Positions 1 through 6,392 of a stretch of 11,223 bases of DNA are shown here, one piece after another; position 1 is the first letter of the stretch, and each line of letters begins with the position of its first letter. Origin of the DNA: JBDTMT01 sp033764095 (GTDB taxonomy: Bacteria; Desulfobacterota; Binatia; HRBIN30; CADEER01); NCBI GenBank assembly GCA_033764095.1, contig JANRJF010000444.1:1-11223 (forward strand). Direction: 5' to 3'. A program made the translations under genes and the position numbers. Under the pieces are notes generated by a model. It ran no database searches and was not told where the DNA came from. It saw nothing but the letters and a program-made list of their open reading frames with translations.

Positions 1-98
1 TCACCACAACGCCCCGACGGCACCACGGCACCCGCCCCCGCGGTTTTTCGTTATTGCGGGGGGGCTTGGTGGGCCTTGGTGCATTCGTGCTTTTGTGG
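1..98. repeat. Head-to-head octamer array / imperfect hairpin, element 1
   Basis: On the plus strand, 8-base units CACAACGC (5-12), CCCGACGG (13-20) and CACCACGG (21-28) run in a row, fitting CACNACGN. On the minus strand, units CACAAAAG (97-90), CACGAATG (89-82) and CACCAAGG (81-74) fit CACNAANG. The two arms (4-24 and 78-98) pair at about 15 of 21 positions ungapped, so the transcript can fold into an imperfect hairpin. The minus-strand arm lies inside the 3' end of the GT2 gene. The left end may be cut by the window edge. Units and pairing are seen directly; function is not known. Confidence 0.75.
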
Positions 99-1037
99 AC
101 ACTCCTCTCGCGACAGGTTGCGCGTCTCGCCGACGATGAACGACGGCCGCTTGCGGGCCGCGTCGAGGGTGCGCCAGACGTACTCGCCGAGGATGCCGAG
201 GGCGATGAGCTGCACGCCGGAGAGCACCATGATGGCAGCCATCAGCGACGACCAGCCGACGATGTCCTCGCCGTAGACGATGCGGCGCAGCACGACCAGC
301 AGCGCGTAGGCGAAGCCGACCAGGCCGATCAGCGTGCCGACCAGCGACATGGCGCGCACCGGGGCGTAGGAGAAGCCGACCACCGAGTCGACCACCAGCT
401 TGAGCTTCTTCGCCAGCGTCCAGCGGCTGGTGCCGTGCTGGCGGCGCAGGCGGTCGTAGCTGACCTCGGCGAAGTTGAAGCCGGTCCACAGCACCAGGCC
501 GGTGAGCGAGGCGTTGCTGTCCTCCAGCCGCAGCACCTCGCCGATGACGCGGCGGTCGAGCAGGAAGCAATCGAAGCCGCCCTCGGGCATGTGCGGGAAG
601 GCGACGCGCCGCATGATGCCGTGGTACAGGCGGGCGAAGGCGACCTTCGACGCCTCCTCGTCGCGCGACTGACGCGAGGCGACCACCACCGGCGTCGCCG
701 GACTCCAGCGCTCGAACATCTTCCACGGCAGGTCGGGCGGCTCCTGCAGGTCGGCGGCGATCACCGCCGCACAGTCACCGCTCGCCGCGCTCATCCCGGC
801 GAGACAGGCGGCGTGCGCGCCGAAGTTGCGCGTCAACCGCACCACCCGCACGCGCGGATCCTGCGCGGCGAGCTGGTCGAGCACCGCGAACGAGGCATCG
901 CCGGAGCCGTCGTCGACGAAAACGAACTCGTGCTCGATCGCCGGGCGCTGCGCCGCCTCGTCGTTCAGCCGCTCGTACAACGGGCGCAGCGACGGCTCGT
1001 TCCAGTAGACGGGGATGACGATGCTGAAACGGGGCAT
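51..1037 (-). CDS. GT2 polyprenyl-phosphate glycosyltransferase, ArnC/GtrB/DPM1-like
   Basis: A 328-residue family 2 glycosyltransferase that probably moves a sugar from a nucleotide donor to a polyprenyl phosphate at the inner face of the membrane. The N-terminal GT-A domain opens with FSIVIPVYWNE (4-14) and carries DDGS (42-45) and ADLQEPPD (95-102), the donor/metal region of this family; RRQHGTSRW (198-206) is the usual pre-membrane loop. Two hydrophobic segments lie at about 229-250 and 262-284, giving the ArnC/GtrB layout. I chose the ATG at 1037 rather than the one at 1064: the protein then begins at the first beta strand, and GGTGGTG lies just upstream. Homologues normally end soon after the second membrane segment (near FIVGETRN, 300-307). 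The last 15 or so residues are encoded by an 8-base repeat array and look like a read-through tail. Last gene of the minus-strand run; the sugar moved is unknown. Confidence 0.93.
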   Translation of the reverse strand: MPRFSIVIPVYWNEPSLRPLYERLNDEAAQRPAIEHEFVFVDDGSGDASFAVLDQLAAQDPRVRVVRLTRNFGAHAACLAGMSAASGDCAAVIAADLQEPPDLPWKMFERWSPATPVVVASRQSRDEEASKVAFARLYHGIMRRVAFPHMPEGGFDCFLLDRRVIGEVLRLEDSNASLTGLVLWTGFNFAEVSYDRLRRQHGTSRWTLAKKLKLVVDSVVGFSYAPVRAMSLVGTLIGLVGFAYALLVVLRRIVYGEDIVGWSSLMAAIMVLSGVQLIALGILGEYVWRTLDAARKRPSFIVGETRNLSREECPQKHECTKAHQAPPQ

Positions 1038-1042
1038 GGTTT

Positions 1043-1104
1043 CACCACCACGACACAACGGCACAACGACTCGTCGTGTCGTTGTGGCGTGGTGCCGTTG
1101 TGTT
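1043..1104. repeat. Head-to-head octamer array / hairpin, element 2
   Basis: Lies in the 66-base gap between the aminotransferase and GT2 genes. Plus-strand units are CACCACGA (1046-1053), CACAACGG (1054-1061) and CACAACGA (1062-1069). After a single base, minus-strand units CACGACGA (1078-1071), CACAACGA (1086-1079), CACCACGC (1094-1087) and CACAACGG (1102-1095) follow, so the same CACNACGN octamer is arrayed on both strands. Perfect inverted repeats include 1054-1064 with 1092-1102 (11 bp) and 1062-1070 with 1078-1086 (9 bp). The right end reaches the aminotransferase stop codon. The left end gives GGTGGTG five to six bases before the GT2 start, a possible ribosome binding site. There is no T tract, so it looks like an intercistronic hairpin rather than a full terminator. 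Confidence 0.85.
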
Positions 1105-2210
1105 CATTGAAACGCCCAGACGGCTTCGCACACGGCGTCCACCTCGTCGTCGGAGAGAAAGGCGTGCATCGGCAGCGACAGCAGCTCCGCACAGGCGCGT
1201 TCGGCGACCGGGAAGGCGCCGCGGGCGTAGCCGAGGTCGGCGTACGCCGGGTGCAGATGCACCGGCACCGGGTCGTGCACGTAGGTGGCGACGCCGCGCT
1301 CGCGCAGGAAGGCCTGCAGCGCGTCGCGGCGCGGGTGGCGGATGGCGAACAGATGGTACACCGAGCGCGCCGCCGGCGGCGGCGCGACGAGGGCGACGTC
1401 GGGACACGACGCCAGCCCGGCTGCGTAGCGGTGGGCGATGGCGGCGCGCCGCGCGTTCCAGTCGGTCAGGTGCGGCAGCTTGGCGCGCAGCAGTGCCGCC
1501 TGGACCTCGTCGAGGCGCGAGTTGAGGCCGCGCTCGGCCTGCGTGTAGCGGTCCGCCTGACCGTAGTTGCGCAGCCGGCGCAGCCGCGCGTCGAGCCCGG
1601 CGTCCGCGGTCAGGCAGGCGCCGGCGTCGCCGAGCGCGCCGAGGTTCTTGCTCGGATAGAAGCTGAACGCCGCGATGGCGCCGAAGGTGCCGGTGCGGCG
1701 CCCGTTCCACTCGCTGCCGTGCGACTGCGCGCAGTCCTCGACGACCGGCACGCCGTGCCGTGCCGCGACCGCGCCGATCGCGTCCATGTCCGCCGCATGG
1801 CCGTAGAGGTGCACCGGCACGATGGCGCGGGTGCGCGGCGTGATGGCGGCGGCGAGCTGCCCGGCGTCGAGCATCAGCGTGGCGGGATCGGCATCGACCA
1901 GGCGCAGGCGCGCGCCGGCGTTCTCGATGCCGACCGCGGTCGGGCCGCAGGTATTGGCGGCGGTGATCACCTCGTCGTCGCGGCCGACGCCGACCGCCTT
2001 CAGCGCCAGCGTGATCGCGTCGGTGCCGGAGGCGCAGCCGACCGTCGTGCCGGCGCCGATCCAGGCGGCGAACTCGGCTTCGAAGGCCTCGACCTCGCGT
2101 CCGAGCACGAACCAGCCGCTGCGCACGACGCGCGCGAACGCCGTCTCCAGGTCGGCGGCGATGGCAGCGGCCTCGCGCGCCAGGTCGCCGAACGGCACCG
2201 GCCGGGTCAT
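1104..2210 (-). CDS. DegT/DnrJ/EryC1/StrS-family sugar aminotransferase
   Basis: A 368-residue PLP-dependent aminotransferase of fold type I, expected to convert a keto group on a nucleotide-activated sugar to an amine, usually with glutamate as donor, in the cytoplasm. Family landmarks are all present: CASGTDAI (59-66) for phosphate binding, VVEDCAQSHG (156-165) with Asp159 for the pyridine nitrogen, FSFYPSKNLGALGDAG (182-197) with Lys188 as the Schiff-base lysine, and the late LRNYGQ (213-218) and SRLDEVQAALL (231-241) blocks. Length is normal and no key residue is missing. The ATG start lies 16 bases after the epimerase stop, with only a weak purine stretch upstream, so the two genes are probably co-transcribed. 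Overall look resembles sugar 3- or 4-aminotransferases (FdtB/ArnB/VioA type), but regiospecificity cannot be read from sequence alone. Confidence 0.95.
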   Translation of the reverse strand: MTRPVPFGDLAREAAAIAADLETAFARVVRSGWFVLGREVEAFEAEFAAWIGAGTTVGCASGTDAITLALKAVGVGRDDEVITAANTCGPTAVGIENAGARLRLVDADPATLMLDAGQLAAAITPRTRAIVPVHLYGHAADMDAIGAVAARHGVPVVEDCAQSHGSEWNGRRTGTFGAIAAFSFYPSKNLGALGDAGACLTADAGLDARLRRLRNYGQADRYTQAERGLNSRLDEVQAALLRAKLPHLTDWNARRAAIAHRYAAGLASCPDVALVAPPPAARSVYHLFAIRHPRRDALQAFLRERGVATYVHDPVPVHLHPAYADLGYARGAFPVAERACAELLSLPMHAFLSDDEVDAVCEAVWAFQ

Positions 2211-2226
2211 CGGTACGGCGCGCCGC

Positions 2227-3270
2227 TCAGGCGGCGTCGCTTCCCCAGTACTCGGCGCGGTGGCGGCGATAGTAGTCGAGCGAGGCGCGCACGCCGTCGT
2301 CGAGCGAGGTGGTCGGCGACCAGCCGGTCAGGGCGCGGATGCGGCTGATGTCGGAGTAGAAGTCGCCCGGCTCCTGCGCGGCGCGCTCGGCGGTGAACGG
2401 GGCGAATTCCCAGCCGCCGGTGTCGGCGATACGGGTGACCGTCTCGGCCAGCTCGCGGAAGCACGACGGCCGGTCGTTGCCGACGTTGAGCACCTGCCCG
2501 GCCGCCTGCGGACTGATGGTGGCGGCGAGGATCGCCGCGACGCAGTCGTCGATGTAGACGAAGTCGCGCTTCAACTGTCCGTCGCCGAAGACCTTGATCG
2601 TCTCGCCGTCCACCGCCAGGCGGATGAACCAGTTGGCGACCCCGAAGCGCGAGTGGCGCATCTGCGCGCGCGGGCCGTAGATGTTGGTGAGGCGGAAGAG
2701 CGTCGTCGGGATGCCGTGCACGTCGTTGTAGATCTGCGCGATCTTCTCGGCGGCGAGCAGCGACACCTCGTAGATGCCCTTCGGGTTCATCGGGTCGTCT
2801 TCCGCCACCGGCAGGCGCGCCGAGGCGCCGTACTGGCCGCGCGTGCCGAGCTTGGCGATGCGCGCCGTCTTGTTGTGGTGCTTGCACGCTTCCAGCAGCA
2901 CCGCGGTGCCCTTGATGTTGATGTCGATGTCGGGGAACGGATCGGAGAGGCTCTTGATGTGGCAGACCTGCGCCGCCGAGTGGAAGATGAAGTCCTGCCC
3001 CTGCACCAGGTAGTTCATCGCGTGCGGATCGCGCACGTCGCAGAAGTTCACCCGCACCCGCTCGCGCACCGGCGCGATATTGAACAGGTTGCCGCCGTAG
3101 TCGGGAATCATCGCGTCGACCAGCGTCACCTCGGCGCCGGCCTCGGCCAGCGGAACCGCCAGGCTGGAGCCGATGAACCCCAGCCCGCCGGTGATCAGCA
3201 CGCGGGCGCCGCTGAACGATTTGGCGAGTTGGCGCGGATCGAGCGTCACGGGCGCTGAGCTAGTCGGCAC
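2227..3270 (-). CDS. NAD-dependent epimerase/dehydratase (extended SDR) with unusual active site
   Basis: A 347-residue extended short-chain dehydrogenase/reductase, presumably acting on a nucleotide sugar as epimerase, dehydratase or ketoreductase. The Rossmann motif TGGLGFIG is at 27-34 and an acidic residue after strand 2 (Asp52) favours NAD. NIKGT (118-122), GTRGQYG (142-148), RLTNIYGPR (193-201), FGDGQLKRDFVYIDDC (228-243) and LNVG (261-264) match the extended family. The catalytic Tyr is expected at 167 (GIYEVSLLAAEK, 165-176), but the lysine four residues later is Leu171; the next lysine is 176. I chose the GTG at 3270 because AAAGGTG lies just upstream on the minus strand; an in-frame ATG at 3321 would add 17 unconserved-looking residues. 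It precedes the aminotransferase by 16 bases, and a 93-base gap separates it from the PH-like gene upstream. Confidence 0.92.
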   Translation of the reverse strand: MPTSSAPVTLDPRQLAKSFSGARVLITGGLGFIGSSLAVPLAEAGAEVTLVDAMIPDYGGNLFNIAPVRERVRVNFCDVRDPHAMNYLVQGQDFIFHSAAQVCHIKSLSDPFPDIDINIKGTAVLLEACKHHNKTARIAKLGTRGQYGASARLPVAEDDPMNPKGIYEVSLLAAEKIAQIYNDVHGIPTTLFRLTNIYGPRAQMRHSRFGVANWFIRLAVDGETIKVFGDGQLKRDFVYIDDCVAAILAATISPQAAGQVLNVGNDRPSCFRELAETVTRIADTGGWEFAPFTAERAAQEPGDFYSDISRIRALTGWSPTTSLDDGVRASLDYYRRHRAEYWGSDAA

Positions 3271-3363
3271 GTGGCACCTTTGCAAGCGAGGATATCGCGC
3301 GGAACGACACGGCCACGGCAACGAGCGGAGGCGCGTCGCGGCGGCCTGGACGGGAGCCGTTCC

Positions 3364-3780
3364 TCATCTGTTCCTGGCCCCCGCCTGACAGGCACGCACT
3401 CTGGCGACGAACGTCTCTGGATCACGCGGCGTGATGGGCACTCTCCTGAAGACGCCAGTTCTGCGAACGATGAATACGCCACGGGACGTAAATCGGTTTC
3501 CCAATCGGAGCAGAGAGAACGGATGGCGCCACGCCACCTTCACCGACTCCGTGCCGGAAATGACTTTGATCTCGGCGATGTCGGCGCCGTCGATCGCTAT
3601 CAGAGGGATCAGATGAAACAGTCGTACGGTCAGCCCCCGGTCCGTCACGGCGTACCCAATGAGCAGTTGGAACAACGCCGGTACGACGACCCAGGCCACT
3701 CCAATGCCCGCGAGTACCATCCCGGCGGCGAATGCGATCCTCAACGTGGGATTGTCGATCGTCATGACCACCGTGCTCAT
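3364..3780 (-). CDS. Small membrane protein with bacterial PH-like domain
   Basis: A 138-residue protein. A hydrophobic stretch at about 13-43 could cross the membrane once as a long helix or twice as a short hairpin. It is followed by a beta-rich segment (44-128) ending VPITPRDPETFVARV (114-128), a closing typical of bacterial PH-like (bPH) domains, where an arginine-rich strand leads into ITPxDPExF. No catalytic motif is visible; such domains are mostly of unknown function and some bind membranes or partner proteins. It sits 11 bases after the ACP stop, and the AGGGATAG covering that stop is a possible ribosome binding site, so it is probably in the same transcript. Base composition is visibly less GC-rich (roughly 55%) than all neighbours, hinting at separate origin or recent insertion. 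Family assignment is moderate; role in the pathway is unknown. Confidence 0.75.
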   Translation of the reverse strand: MSTVVMTIDNPTLRIAFAAGMVLAGIGVAWVVVPALFQLLIGYAVTDRGLTVRLFHLIPLIAIDGADIAEIKVISGTESVKVAWRHPFSLLRLGNRFTSRGVFIVRRTGVFRRVPITPRDPETFVARVRACQAGARNR

Positions 3781-3791
3781 GGTGCACTGGG

Positions 3792-4019
3792 CTATCCCTG
3801 ACCAACCCGCGCGAGGATCGCGGCGACCGACGTCATCTCGGACATCTCATCCACCGTCAGCGTCACGCCGAAGCCGTCCTCGATCGCCAGCATCAGGTTG
3901 AGGTGGGCGAGCGAGTCCCATTTGGCGAGGCTGTCGCGCGTCGTCGCGGCGCTGATCGACTCGGGCGGCACGTCGAAGGTCAGCGCCATGATCTCGCGCA
4001 GCTGTTCAAAGCGATCCAT
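3792..4019 (-). CDS. Acyl carrier protein
   Basis: A 75-residue stand-alone acyl carrier protein, acidic and helical. The phosphopantetheine attachment site is WDSLAHLNL (34-42) with Ser36 as the carrier serine, followed by the usual helix III region with DEMSEM (57-62). It should carry an acyl thioester after modification by a phosphopantetheinyl transferase encoded elsewhere. I chose the ATG at 4019, which has a strong GGAGG five bases upstream, over the ATG at 4031, which would begin within that ribosome binding site. The start lies inside the end of the FkbH-like gene (14-base overlap), strongly implying that FkbH loads this carrier. It differs from fatty-acid AcpP, which has DSLD around the serine, so it is more likely a dedicated carrier for a small acyl group. 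Confidence 0.93.
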   Translation of the reverse strand: MDRFEQLREIMALTFDVPPESISAATTRDSLAKWDSLAHLNLMLAIEDGFGVTLTVDEMSEMTSVAAILARVGQG

Positions 4020-5883
4020 CCCCACCTCCATTGCTGGCCCGCACTTCGATCGGCGCCGCCGGCAGCGCGGCGCGCCAGTCGCCGTTCAGATCGAGGCTGA
4101 AGCGTCCCGGCGCGACCGCGCTGAAGCCGTGCGCGCTCCAGAACTCGCGCACCAGGGCGTTCTTCGCCGTCTCGACGTACTGCGCCTCGACGCGGCGCAG
4201 GCCGCGCGCCGCCAGCCGTTCGAGCAGCCAGGCGAGGAAGGCGCTCTCGGCGCGCCGACCGATGACCCGGCAGGACATCAGAAAGGTGTCGATCTCCGCC
4301 TCGGCGCCGGCCACGCCGCGCACCAGCGCGACGCCGACCAGCCCGCTGTCGCCGTAGACGTCGGCGAGGCTGAAGTCGGCGACCAGCCAATCCGGGTCGT
4401 CCAGCATGCGGCGCACCGCGTCCTCGCCGTAGCGGCGGGTGGTGAGGTTGAACTGGTTGGTCTTCTGCGTCAGCTGCGCGATGCGCGCCAGATGGCGCGA
4501 CACGTCGGCGCCGACGGTCATCACCATGCCGAGCGAGCGCAACCAGTCGTCGACGTTGCCGGCCTGGCCGGCGGCGGCCTGGCGGGCGCGCTCGCCGGCG
4601 TAGAGCGCGGTGCGGCGCCGGTCCTCGTCGGTCAGCGCCAGGATCTCCAGGCGCGGCAGCTCGTCGAGGCAATGCGGCAGGTCGACCAGCTGCGCCGGAA
4701 ACGGCACCACCTCGACCATCGGCAGCGCCGCCGCCACCTCGGCGCGCTCGTGCGGGCTGTCGTCGACCAGGGCGAACGCGTCGAGGCCCAGGTTGAGCTC
4801 GGCGGCGAGGGCGCGCAGGTTGGCCGACTTCGGCTCCCAGTTGACCCGCATGGCGGCGAAGTGCGCCTCGCGCAGCAGCTGGTGCGGATGGCCGCGCAGC
4901 ACCGCCCGCACGTCGTCCAGGTTGTTCTTGCTGCACAGGGCCAGCAGCACGCCGCGCTGCTGCAGCGCCAGCAGACGGCGCTGGAAGTCGGCGTACACGG
5001 TGCCGGGATACTCGGGGCCGAGCGCCAGGCCGTCGGGACCGTCCTCGCCGACGACGCCGCCCCACAGCGTGTTGTCGGCGTCGAGCGCGATGCACTTGAG
5101 CGGCCCGCGCGCGGCCAGCACGGCGTAGCGCAACAGGTGGCGGGCGACCGCCTGGGCGCCGGCGGTGGAGAACGGAAAGCGGCTGGTCTGCCACAGGCGG
5201 CGGTCGAGCAGCCCGGCGCGACCGTGCTGCTCGATCAGCGCGTCGAGGTCGTCGAAGTACACGCCGGGCAGCTCGGCGCGCAGGCGCGCCGCCAGGGCGC
5301 GCTTGAGGTCGGCGCGGAAGCCGGCCTCGGAGTGCTCGGCCATCGCGTCGTAGGCGCCGAGCTCGGCGGCGAAGCGGTGCGGCAGCAGCGTCAGCACGAT
5401 GGTGCCGGGCGTTGCCGCGCGCAGTGCGGCCAGCCCGCCGCTCAGCTGCGCCACGGCGGCGTCGGCCAGCGCGCGGCGCTCGTCCGCCGCCAGTCCCTGC
5501 AGCGGCGCGGCCAGGCGCGGATCGAGATCCTCCCAGCGCAGGCAGACGACGGTCAGCTCGGGCCGGTGCGCGGCGAGGCCGGCGCGCGGATCGGTCTCGG
5601 TCCAGACGCTGCCGTAGGGCGCCTCGTACAGCTCGAGCTCCAACCCTTCGAGCAGCGCCTCGAAGATCCAGTACGGGCGCAGCAGCTCGGTCGTATAGGT
5701 GCGCAGCACGGCGAGGCGCAGCGGCGTACGCGGCGCCGCGAAGCCGCGCAGGCGTTGGGTGAGGCGCGCCACCGCCGCCGGCGCAAGCGGCGTACGCGGC
5801 GCCAGCTCGGCCCGCAGCGCGGCGCGGTCGGGCGCGGCCAGCGCGGCGTCGAGCCCCGGCGGGGACGGTTCAGCTCGGCTCAC
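4006..5883 (-). CDS. FkbH-like HAD-IIIC family protein (acyl/glyceryl-ACP loading)
   Basis: A 625-residue FkbH-like protein. Characterised relatives take D-1,3-bisphosphoglycerate, remove phosphate and pass the glyceryl group to an acyl carrier protein, the entry to glyceryl- and methoxymalonyl-ACP. An N-terminal region of about 260 residues is followed by the HAD core: IALDADNTLWGG (265-276; Asp268 nucleophile, Asp270), LCSKNN (316-321) with Lys319, WEPKSANL (349-356) with Lys352, and LVDDSPHER (372-380). The family-specific LTQKTNQFNLTTRRY (471-485) and a GNAT-like C-terminal part (about 500-595) are present, so it looks complete. The GTG at 5883 is chosen because it gives a 14-base overlap with the VOC gene and a GGAG upstream; the longer frame to 5943 would run further into that gene. 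The ACP gene overlaps its other end by 14 bases. The actual acyl substrate is inferred only. Confidence 0.93.
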   Translation of the reverse strand: MSRAEPSPPGLDAALAAPDRAALRAELAPRTPLAPAAVARLTQRLRGFAAPRTPLRLAVLRTYTTELLRPYWIFEALLEGLELELYEAPYGSVWTETDPRAGLAAHRPELTVVCLRWEDLDPRLAAPLQGLAADERRALADAAVAQLSGGLAALRAATPGTIVLTLLPHRFAAELGAYDAMAEHSEAGFRADLKRALAARLRAELPGVYFDDLDALIEQHGRAGLLDRRLWQTSRFPFSTAGAQAVARHLLRYAVLAARGPLKCIALDADNTLWGGVVGEDGPDGLALGPEYPGTVYADFQRRLLALQQRGVLLALCSKNNLDDVRAVLRGHPHQLLREAHFAAMRVNWEPKSANLRALAAELNLGLDAFALVDDSPHERAEVAAALPMVEVVPFPAQLVDLPHCLDELPRLEILALTDEDRRRTALYAGERARQAAAGQAGNVDDWLRSLGMVMTVGADVSRHLARIAQLTQKTNQFNLTTRRYGEDAVRRMLDDPDWLVADFSLADVYGDSGLVGVALVRGVAGAEAEIDTFLMSCRVIGRRAESAFLAWLLERLAARGLRRVEAQYVETAKNALVREFWSAHGFSAVAPGRFSLDLNGDWRAALPAAPIEVRASNGGGDGSL

Positions 5884-6265
5884 CGGCGAGGAGCTCCAAC
5901 AGCTCGCGGTTGCGGCTGTAGGCGAAGCGCACCGGCCGGCCACCGAACAGCACCGCCGGCTGCCAGGGCGTCACCGGCAGCAGCCGGCGTTCGCGCATCA
6001 ACGCGTCGCCGGCGTCGGGGCTCGCCACCGCCAGACAGACGTGGTGCCAGCCGCCGCCGCGCTGCAGCGTCGCCCAGGTCGGCGCCCGGTCATGCAGCGG
6101 CTCGACCAGCTCGATGTACGGCTGCGCGCTGCCGGCCAGCGTCGCCAGGCACAACCGGCACTGCTGGATCGGGTCGACCACGGCCGCGCCGTGCTGCGTC
6201 CACAACGACTGGCTGAGCGCCGTCTCGATGTTGGCGACCACCAGGCCGACGTGATGCACGCGCAC
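5870..6265 (-). CDS. VOC/glyoxalase-fold protein, methylmalonyl-CoA epimerase-like
   Basis: A 131-residue protein of the vicinal oxygen chelate superfamily. It shows the two-module pattern: HHVGLVV (4-10), the PYIELVEPL strand (49-57), GWHHVCLAV (72-80), and LLELL (122-126). His5, Glu52, His75 and Glu124 sit about where VOC metal ligands occur, so a metal site is plausible. The pattern is closest to methylmalonyl-CoA epimerases and dioxygenase-like VOC proteins, but substrate cannot be read from sequence. Start is the GTG at 6265, two codons before the first conserved histidine; no good ribosome binding site is visible. Its stop lies 14 bases inside the FkbH-like gene, so it probably acts on the same small acyl unit, for instance as an epimerase or isomerase of the ACP- or CoA-bound group. 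It is the first gene after the terminator-like hairpin. Confidence 0.85.
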   Translation of the reverse strand: MRVHHVGLVVANIETALSQSLWTQHGAAVVDPIQQCRLCLATLAGSAQPYIELVEPLHDRAPTWATLQRGGGWHHVCLAVASPDAGDALMRERRLLPVTPWQPAVLFGGRPVRFAYSRNRELLELLAGEPS

Positions 6266-6294
6266 GGCGGAGGCATAGCGCGGGGCAGCTAGGG

Positions 6295-6391
6295 AAAAAA
6301 GGACTCAACGCAGAGACGCGGAGACGCCGAGGGCGCGGAGGAAACCCTTGGTCCCCTCGGTGAGCTCCGCGTCTCTGCGTCTCTGCGTTGA
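6295..6391 (-). terminator. Intrinsic terminator after the SRPBCC gene
   Basis: On the minus strand the long hairpin of element 3 is followed, two bases after its foot, by six T residues (6300-6295). A stable GC-rich stem plus U-tract right after a stop codon is the standard rho-independent terminator layout. It would separate the SRPBCC gene from the VOC gene, whose start is only 29 bases further on. That leaves little room for a normal promoter between the two. Confidence 0.7.
6304..6391. repeat. Head-to-head octamer array, element 3
   Basis: Plus-strand units ACGCAGAG (6308-6315), ACGCGGAG (6316-6323) and ACGCCGAG (6324-6331) face minus-strand units ACGCAGAG (6388-6381 and 6380-6373) and ACGCGGAG (6372-6365), consensus ACGCNGAG, three per strand. 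The outer 15 bases (6305-6319 with 6377-6391) are a perfect inverted repeat, and pairing continues inward with few mismatches. The right end touches the SRPBCC stop codon. From memory, CGCAGAGACGC-like repeats occur between genes in many bacterial genomes; I know no agreed name or function. Confidence 0.88.
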
Positions 6392-6392
6392 C

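Noticed and set aside
1043..1104. CRISPR-like array
   Set aside because: Units are 8 bases with no spacers and face each other on both strands; no cas genes are present.
54..2348. 764-codon plus-strand open frame across the GT2 and aminotransferase genes
   Set aside because: Antisense shadow of two clearly recognised minus-strand genes; composition is His/Arg/Gln-rich without any domain, typical of GC-rich complementary frames.
4006..5943. Longer FkbH start at 5943
   Set aside because: The extra 20 residues lie entirely within the VOC gene and are Ser/Cys/Ala-rich; the GTG at 5883 gives a short overlap and a nearby GGAG.
3898..6216. 772-codon plus-strand open frame across ACP, FkbH and VOC genes
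   Set aside because: Same reason: antisense to three well-supported genes, biased composition, no recognisable motif.
6304..6391. Insertion sequence ends or a complete mobile element
   Set aside because: There is no transposase and no flanking target duplication that I can see; it could be a MITE-like element, but evidence is only the inverted repeat.
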